From: Tritrichomonas musculus
Taxonomy: Eukaryota; Parabasalia; Tritrichomonadida; Tritrichomonadidae
NCBI GenBank assembly: GCA_039105265.1
Contig: JAPFFF010000064.1
Location: 62,001-126,000, forward strand
Length of the DNA: 64,000 nt
Direction: 5' to 3'
The translations under genes were made by a program, and so were the position numbers. Every line of letters begins with the position of its first letter. Position 1 is the first letter of the stretch. The notes below the pieces were generated by a model that did no database searches, was not told the origin of the DNA, and saw only the letters and a list, made by a program, of their open reading frames with translations. Below are positions 26,688-37,200 of the stretch, piece after piece.

Positions 26688-28010
26688 ATGTCAATATTAG
26701 ATTATTTTTCAAATGGAGATGGAAAATCAACGAATTTATCTCTTGGACCAAATGATTTACTTCCAGAAACAATGCCTCAAAATTCAGTTGGTAGACTTCT
26801 TCAAAATCCAACTGACCTCTATTCACCAACAACTAAAAAAGTGAAGAGATTTGATAAAAAATCAAATCCATATTCAATTGATGGTCTGACAAATAATTCA
26901 AAATCAAATACATATTCAATTGATAATTTGTTAAATTCGACTTCACCTTCAACAACTCTTTCAACAAAACAATATTCAAAACCATCCAAAAAATCAAATA
27001 CATATTCAATTGATAATTTGTTAAATTCGACTTCACCTTCAACAACTCTTTCAACAAAACAATATTCAAAGCCATCCAAAAAATCAAATCCATATTCAAT
27101 TGATAATCTTTTGAATTCAACTTCACCTTCAACAACTCTCACAACAAAACAACATTCAATGGCTCCCAAAAAACAAAATCCATATTCAGTTGATAATATG
27201 TTAGACCCAAGGTCAGCAAATTATTTATTGAATACAGATAATTCAAAAGAATTATATGGTGAACTTGCAAAAAAGCATCCAAAACTAATTTTTAAGAAAA
27301 AGTCAGCTAAAGAAAAATCAGGAATGAATGAAGTATCTAAAATTTTGTTAGATAAGAATAGAGTAATCAAATTCACTAAAAAAGCTACAACACCTGAAGG
27401 AGCAGCAGAAATGGTTGCAAAACATAATTCAACAAAAGCTCAGAAATGGCATTTGAATTTAATTAATCCAAATGGTCCAATTGAAAAAAATAATTTTTCA
27501 GATGTTAATGGTGATGGTGTCCCTGATATCATAATTTTGAATGAAAATAATTCACCAGTTTATGTCAATGGTATTACTACATGTAAAAGTAATTCTATGA
27601 AAAAGTTAGACCAAATTGAATCTTCAAAAGGTGATTCAGCTTATTCAAAATTCAAAAAGAAAGTATTTTCAGCTAAAAACACTGCATTAACAGAAATGGG
27701 ATTGAATAATGCTGATAAAATTCAACAAATGGGATTATTAAATAAAGCAATGTCCGAAATTTGGCATGATGAAATTATTCAAAAAGTTTATGATAAATTG
27801 AATTTAACAACTCAAAAAGAAATTAATAAAGCTAAAAGAACACAAGCATATAAAAATGAATTGATGGCAACGGTTGATGAAAATATTGCACAACATCGTG
27901 ATGATAGAACATATTATCATTCATTATTGACTCATGCAATGGTTGATGCTCAGAATAATAGAACTCCAACAGAAAAGAATTCAAATCCTTATTCAATTGG
28001 ACTTTTTTAA
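26688..28010 (+). CDS. 440-aa protein with NPYSIDNLL repeats
   Basis: Starts MSILDYFSNGDGKSTNLSLG. Residues about 60-190 hold three 30-residue repeats plus flanking half units with the core N(P/T)YSIDNLLNSTSPSTTL. The C-terminus returns to the motif (NSNPYSIGLF). The middle (about 275-300) has DVNGDGVPDIIIL, the DxNxDGxxD calcium-loop pattern of FG-GAP/dockerin-like sequences. The C-terminal half is helical. A repeated short linear motif plus the terminal copy suggests docking to a many-copy partner such as the capsid lattice; inference. Family not recognised. Confidence 0.7.
   Translation: MSILDYFSNGDGKSTNLSLGPNDLLPETMPQNSVGRLLQNPTDLYSPTTKKVKRFDKKSNPYSIDGLTNNSKSNTYSIDNLLNSTSPSTTLSTKQYSKPSKKSNTYSIDNLLNSTSPSTTLSTKQYSKPSKKSNPYSIDNLLNSTSPSTTLTTKQHSMAPKKQNPYSVDNMLDPRSANYLLNTDNSKELYGELAKKHPKLIFKKKSAKEKSGMNEVSKILLDKNRVIKFTKKATTPEGAAEMVAKHNSTKAQKWHLNLINPNGPIEKNNFSDVNGDGVPDIIILNENNSPVYVNGITTCKSNSMKKLDQIESSKGDSAYSKFKKKVFSAKNTALTEMGLNNADKIQQMGLLNKAMSEIWHDEIIQKVYDKLNLTTQKEINKAKRTQAYKNELMATVDENIAQHRDDRTYYHSLLTHAMVDAQNNRTPTEKNSNPYSIGLF
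26911..27180 (+). repeat. Three 90-bp in-frame repeats
   Basis: Three tandem 90-bp units start CATATTCAATTGATAATTTG. The first two are nearly identical and the third is more diverged, with a further start of the unit at 27,181. They code for the NTYSIDNLL repeats. Confidence 0.8.
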
Positions 28011-28020
28011 AAAAATTTAA

Positions 28021-28854
28021 ATGTCTTCAAAAAATAAGAACCTTACAAAAATAAAACAAGAAATTAAAGATAAATTGAGAACTTCGAAGAAACATGTTGA
28101 AGGAGCTTTAATAAATGAAATACATCCAGATATTTTAATTAAATACAATTCTGTGAATGTTATTGTTGGTAAACAAAGTTTCGGAAAAACCGTTATTGCT
28201 TTAGAAGAAATTATTAAAATCAGTCAATTGAATACACATCATTTATTAATTTATATTACTAAAAATGGTGATGAAAATGATAGAAGCTTTCAATCTTTGA
28301 AAGATTTATTGAAAATTCCTTATATAACTGTTTCTGAAGAAGATAGTGAAAGTTGTATTCAAGAATTAATTGATGCAAAGAATTTATATTATCAAGTGAA
28401 AAGAGAAGGATTAGAAGAATTAATGGATGACACTCAAAAATATCAAATGTTTGATGTATTACATGTTGAAGATTTTGAAAGAAATTATTTACATTCAATT
28501 GTATTATTTGATGATATTAGTAATTCAAAATTATTTTCAAACGAAGAAAACTTTTTCAGTCAACAAATTAAAAGATGTAGACATACAAATATTTCTTATT
28601 TCTTATTAATTCAAGGATGGAAAGGTATCAAACCATTTATTAAAAATGAAATAACAACTTTAATGATTTTCCCTTGTTTCAATAAACAACAATTACATTA
28701 TATTTTCAATCAATCTGCTTCAAATTTAAGTTGGGAAGAATTCTATCAATTGTGTTTAGATATGGTTTCTTATCGTCAACAAAATAAAGATGCACATCCA
28801 TTTTTAGTAGTTCAAATTACTGATGGTGGTGAAACTTTCTTAAGATTAGAATAA
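28021..28854 (+). CDS. FtsK/HerA-type packaging ATPase
   Basis: The 277-residue genome-packaging ATPase. Walker A is GKQSFGKT (residues 50-57) after the strand VNVIV. Walker B is IVLFDD (160-165). A sensor-like region, ISYFLLIQGWKGIKPFIKN, follows (about 195-213). Length and layout match the A32-like/FtsK-HerA ATPases of Polintons, adintoviruses and virophages, which pump DNA into capsids. It lies directly upstream of the capsid genes and starts 10 bases after the previous stop, behind an A-rich leader without a TCACTT initiator. Confidence 0.85.
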   Translation: MSSKNKNLTKIKQEIKDKLRTSKKHVEGALINEIHPDILIKYNSVNVIVGKQSFGKTVIALEEIIKISQLNTHHLLIYITKNGDENDRSFQSLKDLLKIPYITVSEEDSESCIQELIDAKNLYYQVKREGLEELMDDTQKYQMFDVLHVEDFERNYLHSIVLFDDISNSKLFSNEENFFSQQIKRCRHTNISYFLLIQGWKGIKPFIKNEITTLMIFPCFNKQQLHYIFNQSASNLSWEEFYQLCLDMVSYRQQNKDAHPFLVVQITDGGETFLRLE

Positions 28855-28859
28855 ATTTT

Positions 28860-29303
28860 TCATTGTTCTCCATTCAAAACTGTAATAATTGAATTTATAG
28901 TTTCTTTAATTTGTTTTAATTCTTTTTTCATTTCTTCTTTAAATTCATTCAATTTATCTTTGATAGAATTTATTTCTTCTTTAACTTCTTTCAATTTATT
29001 TTGATAATATGATAAACCATCTTTGATAGAATTTATTTCAATATCTTTATTTTTCAAATTATTTTTAAATTCATTCAATTCATCTTCATTTTCATTTTTA
29101 TCTTTATCATCCCACTTTTTTAACATTAAAACACCTTTTATTTTTGTAATTCTATATCCTTCAATGAAATACATTTTGTTTAATTTGTGAGTAGTCATTA
29201 AATTCATCTCTTCTTTATTTTTTGTATAGAATGAATTGAATTCCTCTGGAGTATTAAAAACTTTTGAATAATTTTTAATTGGTTCAATAATTTTAATTTC
29301 CAT
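28860..29303 (-). CDS. 147-aa protein with C-terminal coiled coil
   Basis: The N-terminal 65 residues look globular (MEIKIIEPIKNYSKVFNTPE, then THKLNKMYFIEGYRITKIKG). A coiled coil follows to the end, with NSIKDGLSYYQNKLKEVKEE and NSIKDKLNEFKEE as related units. It is convergent with the ATPase gene, five bases apart. A trimeric stalk or scaffold is possible; no family recognised. Confidence 0.65.
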   Translation of the reverse strand: MEIKIIEPIKNYSKVFNTPEEFNSFYTKNKEEMNLMTTHKLNKMYFIEGYRITKIKGVLMLKKWDDKDKNENEDELNEFKNNLKNKDIEINSIKDGLSYYQNKLKEVKEEINSIKDKLNEFKEEMKKELKQIKETINSIITVLNGEQ

Positions 29304-29345
29304 TTAATAAAAAATAAAATATATTATTTTATTTTAAAATAAAAA

Positions 29346-29492
29346 ATGTCATTAACTAATTTCTTATTAAGTAGTCTATTGATAATTGAATCATTGAATC
29401 TATTATTGAATTTAATAAAGACTTCAATATTTATACAAAATGAAACAATACCTCCAATTGATAAAGAAATTGAAATGAAAATGTATTCTTAA
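29346..29492 (+). CDS. 48-aa hydrophobic microprotein
   Basis: Starts MSLTNFLLSSLLIIESLNLL and has a hydrophobic N-terminal helix over residues 5-30 and a charged end (DKEIEMKMYS). Its stop overlaps the convergent gene at 29,489 by four bases. Probably a membrane peptide; function unknown. Confidence 0.5.
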   Translation: MSLTNFLLSSLLIIESLNLLLNLIKTSIFIQNETIPPIDKEIEMKMYS

Positions 29493-29755
29493 CCACCTTT
29501 TATCTGAAGACCTTTCAAATTTTCTTGAGGACTTCTTGAGTACCATTTATGAATATTATTACCAACATTTTCCATTGTTTGACCAAATTTTTGAAGTCCT
29601 TGACCCCATTTTGAATTTTTATTAGAAATTGATGAACCTAAATCTTCAACAACTGGTGCAACTTTTTTTGCAATAAATTGAGCAGCTGAATCAATTATTG
29701 GTAAAGCCGTTTTTGCAAATTTACTAATCATTTTAAAGAAATGACCGAAACCCAT
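29489..29755 (-). CDS. 88-aa MGFG-type pVI-like protein
   Basis: Reads MGFGHFFKMISKFAKTALPI, then an amphipathic/hydrophobic helix (IDSAAQFIAKKVAPVVEDL) and a Gly-rich end (GLQIKGG). The M-x-F-G start and basic aromatic helix are shared with the small proteins at 13,355 and 13,558. It sits beside the capsid genes, which supports a minor capsid or membrane-lytic role like adenovirus pVI. The terminal Gly-Gly resembles sites cut by adenovirus-type proteases, but no such protease was recognised in the window. Confidence 0.6.
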   Translation of the reverse strand: MGFGHFFKMISKFAKTALPIIDSAAQFIAKKVAPVVEDLGSSISNKNSKWGQGLQKFGQTMENVGNNIHKWYSRSPQENLKGLQIKGG

Positions 29756-29811
29756 TTTTTTTAAGAGAGAAAAAAAATTTCTTTCTTTTTTTAATCTTTA
29801 ATTAAAAAAAA

Positions 29812-31638
29812 ATGAGTTTTTCAAACGCTATCATAAAAAATTTAAATAAAGAAGGTGATATATTAAATTATTTCAATAATACTTTAAGAAATTATATTTC
29901 AAAAAATGGAGGGGATAATACTTTTTCAATGATTACAGAAGATTTTCATGTTCAAGACCCACCAATGAATGTTGGTTTGAAAACAAAAATTAAATTAACA
30001 AATCCAACTCATTCAATTAGTCAAATTGAAAAAGGTTTTATAAATATCACTTTAGATTTAATTTTATCATTGAATTATTTGCATTCAATCAAAGGAAAAA
30101 TTAATGACCCAAATGAATTTTATCAAATATTTGTAGGTTTTAAGAATGCTGTTGAATTCTTTTCAGAAATTCGATTTTATATTGATGAACAATTAATTGA
30201 TTATGCTCAAAATGATGCAATTAGAGAATCATTTGCTTATAATTCAATTAGACCAAAAAATGTTAAGAAAAATTCAATAAATTCACATTCTTTATGGGAA
30301 GATGTTCAGAATTTTTCATCAAATGTTTGTGGAGTTTATGTTCCATTAGTTGAATTAATTAATTCAAAGAAAGTTAAAGTTCAATTAGAATTAATAATTC
30401 CATTTACTGACCAATTAGCAATTCATTCTTGGCAATTGTATCCAAATAGAATTTTGGGAGAAATTGAAGAAGAAGTCAAAACGTCATTAGATGCTTTAGT
30501 TTGGTGTTTTGTTTCACCTAAGAATGTTTGTGAGAAAAAAAGAAAATTATGTTTAATTAATGATTGGGAAAATATGATTGAATTTCCTGATTTTATTCCA
30601 TTTACTCAACATTTTACTCAAATTGGTAATTATGCAAAAATTATTCGTTCAATTGAAGAAATTTCAAAACCACATCAAGGAGAAGATGAATTGTCTTGGA
30701 ATAAAAATTATGATAATTATATAACATCAAAATTAGGTCCACTCAAATATTCTGATGTAAAACAAAATCATTATAATTATTGGCAAGTTGGTTTTGCTAA
30801 ATTAAATTGTGAAGGAGGTAGGATTCAAATAGCTCGTTCAAATTGTTGTGGTTTTGGATTGAAAAATGATGTTGAACAAAATTTAATGTCAACTTTTGAA
30901 GAACCTTTAATAATTCCAACTCAAGAAATTAAAAGAATTGTATTTGACCAAAGAGCTGAAAAAAATGGTTTTACTCATTTGGCAAAAACTTTACCTTTGA
31001 ATAATGTTTCAAAGATTTCAATGATGTTTCCAAGACATTCAAATGATTGTACAGTTTTTCAAAATATAATGTATGAAAATTGTCAATTATTTGTTGGTCA
31101 AAGATTATATCCAGACACAATGTTTGAAACAACTTGGGACGGTAGATTTTTAAATTATCAATTAATGTCAAATCAATTAGATGGACCAATTGAAGCAACA
31201 GATGAATTTATTAATTCAATTTGTTTACCATTGAATGATTCAAAAAGAATATTTTCAGAAACAAATGACCCAAATACTGATAAACCCCCTGCTGGAGATA
31301 GATTAAATACAATCACAGATAATACAAGTTTTCAAATGAATTTTCAAATTGAAAGAGGAAATTGTGGTTATACTTTTGATGGTATTCAATCAAATGAAAA
31401 TCCAATAATTATTCAATTTAAAGGACAACCAAGATTTCAAGGTGAAGATGATTCATATTATTATCCAGAAATCAAAGAAAAAGTTGACCATCAAAATGTT
31501 AAATTTGATATTGAAATAAATGAAGATATTCATCCACCTCCTCCAGAAATGTGGTTATCTCAAACAACTTATTGGGTTTGGTCAATTCAAGATGGTGTCA
31601 AATATTATCAATATGGAATTCCAAGTGGTTATAATTAA
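29812..31638 (+). CDS. Major capsid protein, copy 1
   Basis: A 608-residue protein with the size and position of a double jelly-roll major capsid protein: after the ATPase and before the minor-capsid-like gene. It aligns by eye along its length with the next protein. Shared blocks include SQIEKGFIN (about 65), FSEIRF (about 120), AIRES.AYN.IRP, VCGVYVPL, LYPNRILGEIEEEVKTSL (about 209-226), LDGPIEAT and the C-terminal WSIQDGVKYY. The middle region (about 235-320) differs and probably forms surface loops. Capsomers would be pseudo-hexameric trimers. The leader is T-rich then A-rich without a TCACTT initiator, as expected for the late-type class here. Confidence 0.8.
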   Translation: MSFSNAIIKNLNKEGDILNYFNNTLRNYISKNGGDNTFSMITEDFHVQDPPMNVGLKTKIKLTNPTHSISQIEKGFINITLDLILSLNYLHSIKGKINDPNEFYQIFVGFKNAVEFFSEIRFYIDEQLIDYAQNDAIRESFAYNSIRPKNVKKNSINSHSLWEDVQNFSSNVCGVYVPLVELINSKKVKVQLELIIPFTDQLAIHSWQLYPNRILGEIEEEVKTSLDALVWCFVSPKNVCEKKRKLCLINDWENMIEFPDFIPFTQHFTQIGNYAKIIRSIEEISKPHQGEDELSWNKNYDNYITSKLGPLKYSDVKQNHYNYWQVGFAKLNCEGGRIQIARSNCCGFGLKNDVEQNLMSTFEEPLIIPTQEIKRIVFDQRAEKNGFTHLAKTLPLNNVSKISMMFPRHSNDCTVFQNIMYENCQLFVGQRLYPDTMFETTWDGRFLNYQLMSNQLDGPIEATDEFINSICLPLNDSKRIFSETNDPNTDKPPAGDRLNTITDNTSFQMNFQIERGNCGYTFDGIQSNENPIIIQFKGQPRFQGEDDSYYYPEIKEKVDHQNVKFDIEINEDIHPPPPEMWLSQTTYWVWSIQDGVKYYQYGIPSGYN

Positions 31639-31693
31639 AAAAGGTTTTTAAAAATAATTTTTTATTTTTTTTCTTCTATTTAAAAAAAATTAA

Positions 31694-33574
31694 ATGACAT
31701 TCCAAAACGTTCAATTGAAAAATTCAGGTAATGATGAAGGTGATATTTTGAATTTCTTTGATAATGAATTACGTTCATTAGTTCAGAAAAATGGTGGAGA
31801 CCATACATTTTCATTTGTTTGTGAAGAATTCAGAGATAAAGACCCTCCAATGGCTTTAGGTTTGAAAACAAAAATGAGATTAACTCATTCTGCTCATACA
31901 ATTAGTCAAATTGAAAAAGGTTTTATTAATATGAAAATTGAATTTAGAGTTAAATTTGATAAACCAATTGAGGAAACTGCATTTGTGAAAGATTATAACG
32001 ATTTAAATCAAATTTTCATTGGATTTAAAGATGCTGTTGAATTATTCTCTGAAATTAGATTTTTCATTGATGGTCAATTAGTTGATTATGCTCAAACTGA
32101 AGCAATTCGAGAATCTTATGCATACAATGTCATCAGACCAAGAGATGTAAAGAAATCTGCACCTCACGCACATAGTTTGTGGGAAGATGTTTCAAATTAT
32201 ATGCCAAATGTTTGTGGAGTTTATGTACCTTTATCAAAATTCCAAGGAGGAAAATCCGTTAAAGTTCAATTTGAATTAGTTATTCCATTCACTGACCAAT
32301 TAGTTTTACAAGCTTGGAGATTGTATCCAAATAGAATTTTGGGAGAAATTGAAGAAGAAGTTAAAACGTCATTAGAAGCTTTAGTTTGGTGTCAAGTTCC
32401 TCCAAAAGCAATTGCAGACGTTCAAAAATTCTGGGGATGTGATTTGACTGAAGAAGTCAAAAAGCAAGACGATATAGAGCAACAAGCACTCAATGTTGAT
32501 GGTGATGCTGATTACACAGAAAAAGACCCCACAAAAATTCCAACGGTTCATGATGCTCCTCCTTTTGTACCAATCACAACCAATTTCACTCAACTTGGAA
32601 ATCCTTCTCAAATTGTTGTAAGTGTTAAAGATTCTAACGGTGTTGAAGATTTGAGAGATAGACCGTTAGATAAAGTTCTTGGTTCTGGTGATTTTTTAAC
32701 AGATAAATTAACGGTTTGGTCTTGTGAAGAAAGAACGTTATCAGTTGTTGCAAATTCAGGTCATATTTCAATGGCACGTACAAATTGTGCTGGTTTTGGT
32801 ATCACACAAGAAGTAATTGAAGGTTTGATGTCATCTTTAGAAAATCCAATTATTATTCCTGCTCAAGAATTGACAAGACATATATTTGAAAATTCACCTT
32901 CAGCAAATGGTTTCTCAACTTTATCAAAATCAATTCCTTTACATAATGCTACAAATATTACAATGATGTTTCCAAGAAGTACGTTAGATTGTACAGTTTT
33001 TCAGAACATTATGTATGAAAAATGTCAATTATTTGTTAATAAGAAATTGTATCCAGATATGGAATTTGAAGACACATTTGGAGGTAGATTTGTTCAATAT
33101 CAATTGATGGCAAATGAATTAGATGGTCCAATTGAAGCAACAGAAGAATATATGAGGTCAATTGATACACCTTTAAATGATGCTTTTCATAGATTCTATC
33201 AAGATGGTGAAGGAAATGGAGATTTGAAACCAAGAGGTCAAAGAAGAAGGTGGATTGGTACTGATAATACTAATTTTGGTATCAATTTTCAATTGGAAAG
33301 AGGGAATGCAGGTTATGTATTTGATGGAATTGATACAGGTACTCATTCAATTACTGTTCAATTCAAAGGAAGCCCAATTTATTCAAATGAATTAGATTCT
33401 TATTATAATCCAAGATTGGCATCAAATTATGATGGTAAAAAATTGACTTGGGATTTGAAAAATCATCATCCACCTGCTCCAGAAATGTGGATTTGTTCAG
33501 ATACCTATTGGACTTGGTCAATTCAAGATGGTGTCAAATATTATCATTTAGGTATTCCAGAAGGATACAATTAA
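31694..33574 (+). CDS. Major capsid protein, copy 2
   Basis: A 626-residue paralogue of the preceding gene, 55 bases downstream on the same strand. It keeps all shared blocks (AIRESYAYNVIRPRD, NVCGVYVPLSKF, LYPNRILGEIEEEVKTSL, TMMFPRSTLDCTVFQNIMYE, WSIQDGVKYYHLGIPEGYN). Residues about 235-330 are a longer, Asp/Lys-rich insertion unlike copy 1. Two diverged capsid genes in one element may make a two-component lattice or reflect a tandem duplication followed by specialisation. Most Polintons have one, so this is unusual. The family call rests on context and size. Confidence 0.8.
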   Translation: MTFQNVQLKNSGNDEGDILNFFDNELRSLVQKNGGDHTFSFVCEEFRDKDPPMALGLKTKMRLTHSAHTISQIEKGFINMKIEFRVKFDKPIEETAFVKDYNDLNQIFIGFKDAVELFSEIRFFIDGQLVDYAQTEAIRESYAYNVIRPRDVKKSAPHAHSLWEDVSNYMPNVCGVYVPLSKFQGGKSVKVQFELVIPFTDQLVLQAWRLYPNRILGEIEEEVKTSLEALVWCQVPPKAIADVQKFWGCDLTEEVKKQDDIEQQALNVDGDADYTEKDPTKIPTVHDAPPFVPITTNFTQLGNPSQIVVSVKDSNGVEDLRDRPLDKVLGSGDFLTDKLTVWSCEERTLSVVANSGHISMARTNCAGFGITQEVIEGLMSSLENPIIIPAQELTRHIFENSPSANGFSTLSKSIPLHNATNITMMFPRSTLDCTVFQNIMYEKCQLFVNKKLYPDMEFEDTFGGRFVQYQLMANELDGPIEATEEYMRSIDTPLNDAFHRFYQDGEGNGDLKPRGQRRRWIGTDNTNFGINFQLERGNAGYVFDGIDTGTHSITVQFKGSPIYSNELDSYYNPRLASNYDGKKLTWDLKNHHPPAPEMWICSDTYWTWSIQDGVKYYHLGIPEGYN

Positions 33575-33610
33575 AAAAAAAATTGAGTATTTTTTTATTG
33601 AATATTTAAA

Positions 33611-34216
33611 ATGACTAGACCAGTTGTCAATTTTACTCAACCAATTGAATATTATGAACCACCTACTAGAAAAACTTATTATCCAATTAGAGGTTGGAAA
33701 ACGTTAGAAGAAATTCAAACTTTTTGGGGAAATAAAATTGAATTATTTCATCCACATTTCAATCCTGAATTAATTGATTTTAAAGTCATCACAAATCTTG
33801 ATGATTTAACTCCAGAAGAAATGAAAAAGTTAAATAATTTAAGAGTATTAGTTGATTATTATAATAATAATTATCCTAAGAAAACTTTTCAATATGATTT
33901 GAATACTAAGAAATTTAAATTTAATTTTCCAAGTGCTTTTATTCAATCTAAACGTCAAAAATATGTTGTTTTTCAATATTGTAGAGCAACTTGTGATGGT
34001 TATATTGATGGAGAAACTGAAATTCATTGTGATTTTATACCAAGAGATGATTTTTGTGATGGATTGATTTGGTATGCAAATGTTGTTCCACCAGATGATA
34101 ATAGAAAATATGAAATGATAAATACAAAAACTCATTTTCATATTTGGTTCACAAATGCAATTGGTCAAGTTATTTGTCCAGACAATTTTGTATTATTCTT
34201 GAAATTGATTTACTAA
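33611..34216 (+). CDS. Likely minor capsid (penton) protein
   Basis: A 201-residue protein just after the second major capsid gene, the usual place of the single jelly-roll penton of Polintons. It begins MTRPVVNFTQPIEYYEPPTR, and its C-terminal half is beta-rich (KYVVFQYCRATCDGYID, THFHIWFTNAIGQVICPDNF). Length is at the short end for pentons. The fold is inferred from position and strand pattern, since no diagnostic motif exists. Confidence 0.6.
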   Translation: MTRPVVNFTQPIEYYEPPTRKTYYPIRGWKTLEEIQTFWGNKIELFHPHFNPELIDFKVITNLDDLTPEEMKKLNNLRVLVDYYNNNYPKKTFQYDLNTKKFKFNFPSAFIQSKRQKYVVFQYCRATCDGYIDGETEIHCDFIPRDDFCDGLIWYANVVPPDDNRKYEMINTKTHFHIWFTNAIGQVICPDNFVLFLKLIY

Positions 34217-34245
34217 AAAGAACATTTTTTTATTTTTGTATTCAA

Positions 34246-37200
34246 ATGACAGGTATCATTACTAAAGAAAATGCCACAAATTATGCTTTTTATAATACAT
34301 CAATTTTAGGAGGAGGTTCAAGTGGTGGTTCAAGTGGTGGTGATAGTTCAATAAATGGAAATATTGTTTGTAATTCAATTTCAATTGATGAAGTTGCTAG
34401 ATTTGATAAAACAAAACAATTAAAAGCTAGAATATTATCAGATTTGTATTGTGATAGCAATATTTTTATGAAAAATCCAGAATTTGATGAAACAAAAGAA
34501 GAATCAGAAGAAAATCCAAAATACTATTCAATTAATAATTTCACTAATAATATGAATGATTATGTTCAATATATTCATGATTTAAAAGAAAAGATTGAAA
34601 TAACTGATAATAAAGAAGTATTATTGAATAAAAATATTCAAATTAATTCACCAGATGAAAAAACAATGAAAAATTGTTCATTAGATGAAGTTTCTAAACA
34701 ACTTTCAATTTTGAAAACAATTAATGGTTTCAAAGATAATTTTGAAAGATATTTTGAATTTAAAGCAGGTGATTGTTATGTTAAACAACCATTATCATTT
34801 ATCGGCAATTATTTCAGTGAAACAAAATATTGGACAACAAATAAAATTTGTTCTGTTTTGAGTGCAATTATTGATGAAAATTATAAAGAATTGAATAGAA
34901 TTTATACACAAAGACAAAATTATTTAGACCGTAAAACAATTCCCAAAGAAACAAGAGATATTGAATTATTAGCTGATGATGAAGATGAGGTACCAAAATT
35001 GTTTAATGATTTTTATGAAAATGATTATTATTTAAATGAATTGATAACAAGTGCTTCTGAAGTTATTCAATATTTAGGTAAGAATTCAATTTTAAGTGAA
35101 GCTTTAAAAAGTAAGATTTCAAAAACTCCAATGAATTGGATGATTTTATATTCAATTGGTTATTCAACTTGGTATGAAAAATTTTCTTTAACAAAAATTG
35201 AAGAGAATAAATTATTATTTGAAATACCAGAAACTTATCAATACTCAAGATTTTTAATTTATGTTTTCGATTCAGAATTACATAGAATTGAAGATGATAT
35301 TAGTCATGTTCAATATATCTTTGAAATATCAAAACTTGATAATAATTCTTATGAATTTCATTCAAATATTAATGCAATTATTATTGAAACAGAAGAAAAT
35401 AATTTTAAAGTTAGAATTGAAAGTGATTCATTTCAAAATGAAATTAATGATTTAACTAGTAGATGTCAAATGTATTATACTTATGAAAATGATTCCACTT
35501 TTTCTGAATATTTTTCACAATTTGTTAAAAAAGATGAACTTGATTCATATTTCACAATTTCTCCAGGAATAAATAATTTTGATATTGAAAATAAATATAT
35601 TTCTCATAAAACTGAAACAATAAATGGTCTTGAATGTAATTTATTAATTATTGATATTCCAGAAGAAAGAAAACAACAATTCTTAAATTATCATCGACCT
35701 ATATTCAAAATTGTATTAAGAAAGAAAGTAATTTTTGATGAACAAGGTCATTATTTCAATGAATTTTATATTTCAACCAAAAATAATCAAATTCATTGTC
35801 CAGTTATAATTTATGACCAACTCAATAATTATTGTATTATAACTGATACAACTTCAATAGTTTCAAGGGCAATTGGTGATGCGGATGAATCTTTTTTATA
35901 TAATACATTTTATATTGCTTTTGATAAAAGATTATCAATTGACCCTTACAAATTATATTTGAATGGTGAATTAGCAATTTATAATCAATTTGAACCAACA
36001 ACTTTAAAAACCGATAATGCAATTAAATGTTCAATTATTGAAGCCGATAATGCATTGAAATTACATAAATCAGATAATTTATATTTATATAAGCCAGATA
36101 TAATTACAGAAGATAATGAATATTATAAAATGGTTTTCAAAATTCCTTCAAATTATGAAATTCCAGATAAATTAGAATTTGTTTTCAAAGATTATTGTTT
36201 TTTAAATGAATGGTTTTTAAGATGGAATTCAATTGAGAATCAATGGGAAGGTATTAATTGTTTAGGTAAATTAACTGGAAAAATAATTTCAAAATTACAG
36301 AAAAATAATTCAAAACAAAATTCTGATGGTGCTCATGGTAGTTTCATTTTAATGAAAGATTGTGAATCAAATAGAAATTTGATTCCAAATAATGAAAAAG
36401 GAATTTTTATGGATTTTATTGAAAATAGTTCAATTAAAACAAAAATTTGGTTTTCAAATAAAAAAGATAAATCAGAAGATGGTGATTTATATGATATTAA
36501 ATGGGAATTTGATAAAAAATTGAATGGAGAAAGTTGTGAAGGTTATGATTTATTAAATTGTTATTTCTCTTTTGGAAATTTATCAAGTGGAAAATTTAAT
36601 TATTTAAATTTAGCAAAAGTTGAATTAATTATTACACAAAATGGTTCATTAACTTCAAATACTTTAACTTTTATTAGTTTAGGAATTAGAAGAACAACTA
36701 AAAATGATAGAGCTTATATTGAATTAAAACCTCAATATGATTGTATTGAACAAGTTGCTTTTACTTGGAAAGATTCAAAAATTGAAAAAGGGAATAAAAA
36801 TATTGAATTATATTTTAAGAAAAATTTAGTTCAACCAATTGAACAATTTGATTGGGATTCAAATACAAATCCATTTCAATATATTATTCAAAATCAATTC
36901 TATGAAATTTCACCAAGACCTGATGCTGCAACAACTTTATATACAGATTATAACATCACTAGTTCAAAAATAATAACAGCCGATAACATAACAACAATGA
37001 GAAGTGATTTAAATATGGTTTCAAATAATGTTGATGTTATTAATTTTGATATGGAAAGAGTTAAAAGAGATGTTGATATATTGAATTATGAAATGGCAAT
37101 TCAAATTTTGAAAACTCAATATTTAGAACAAGAAGTCAATAAAGTCAAAATCCGTGCAAATGTTGCATTAGGTTTTGGAATTGCAGGAACTTTTTTAGGG

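Noticed and set aside
34144-34245. Upstream extension of the fibre gene into the minor capsid gene
   Set aside because: It would need a non-ATG start overlapping the previous gene; ATG 34,246 follows a T-rich leader like the other late-type genes.
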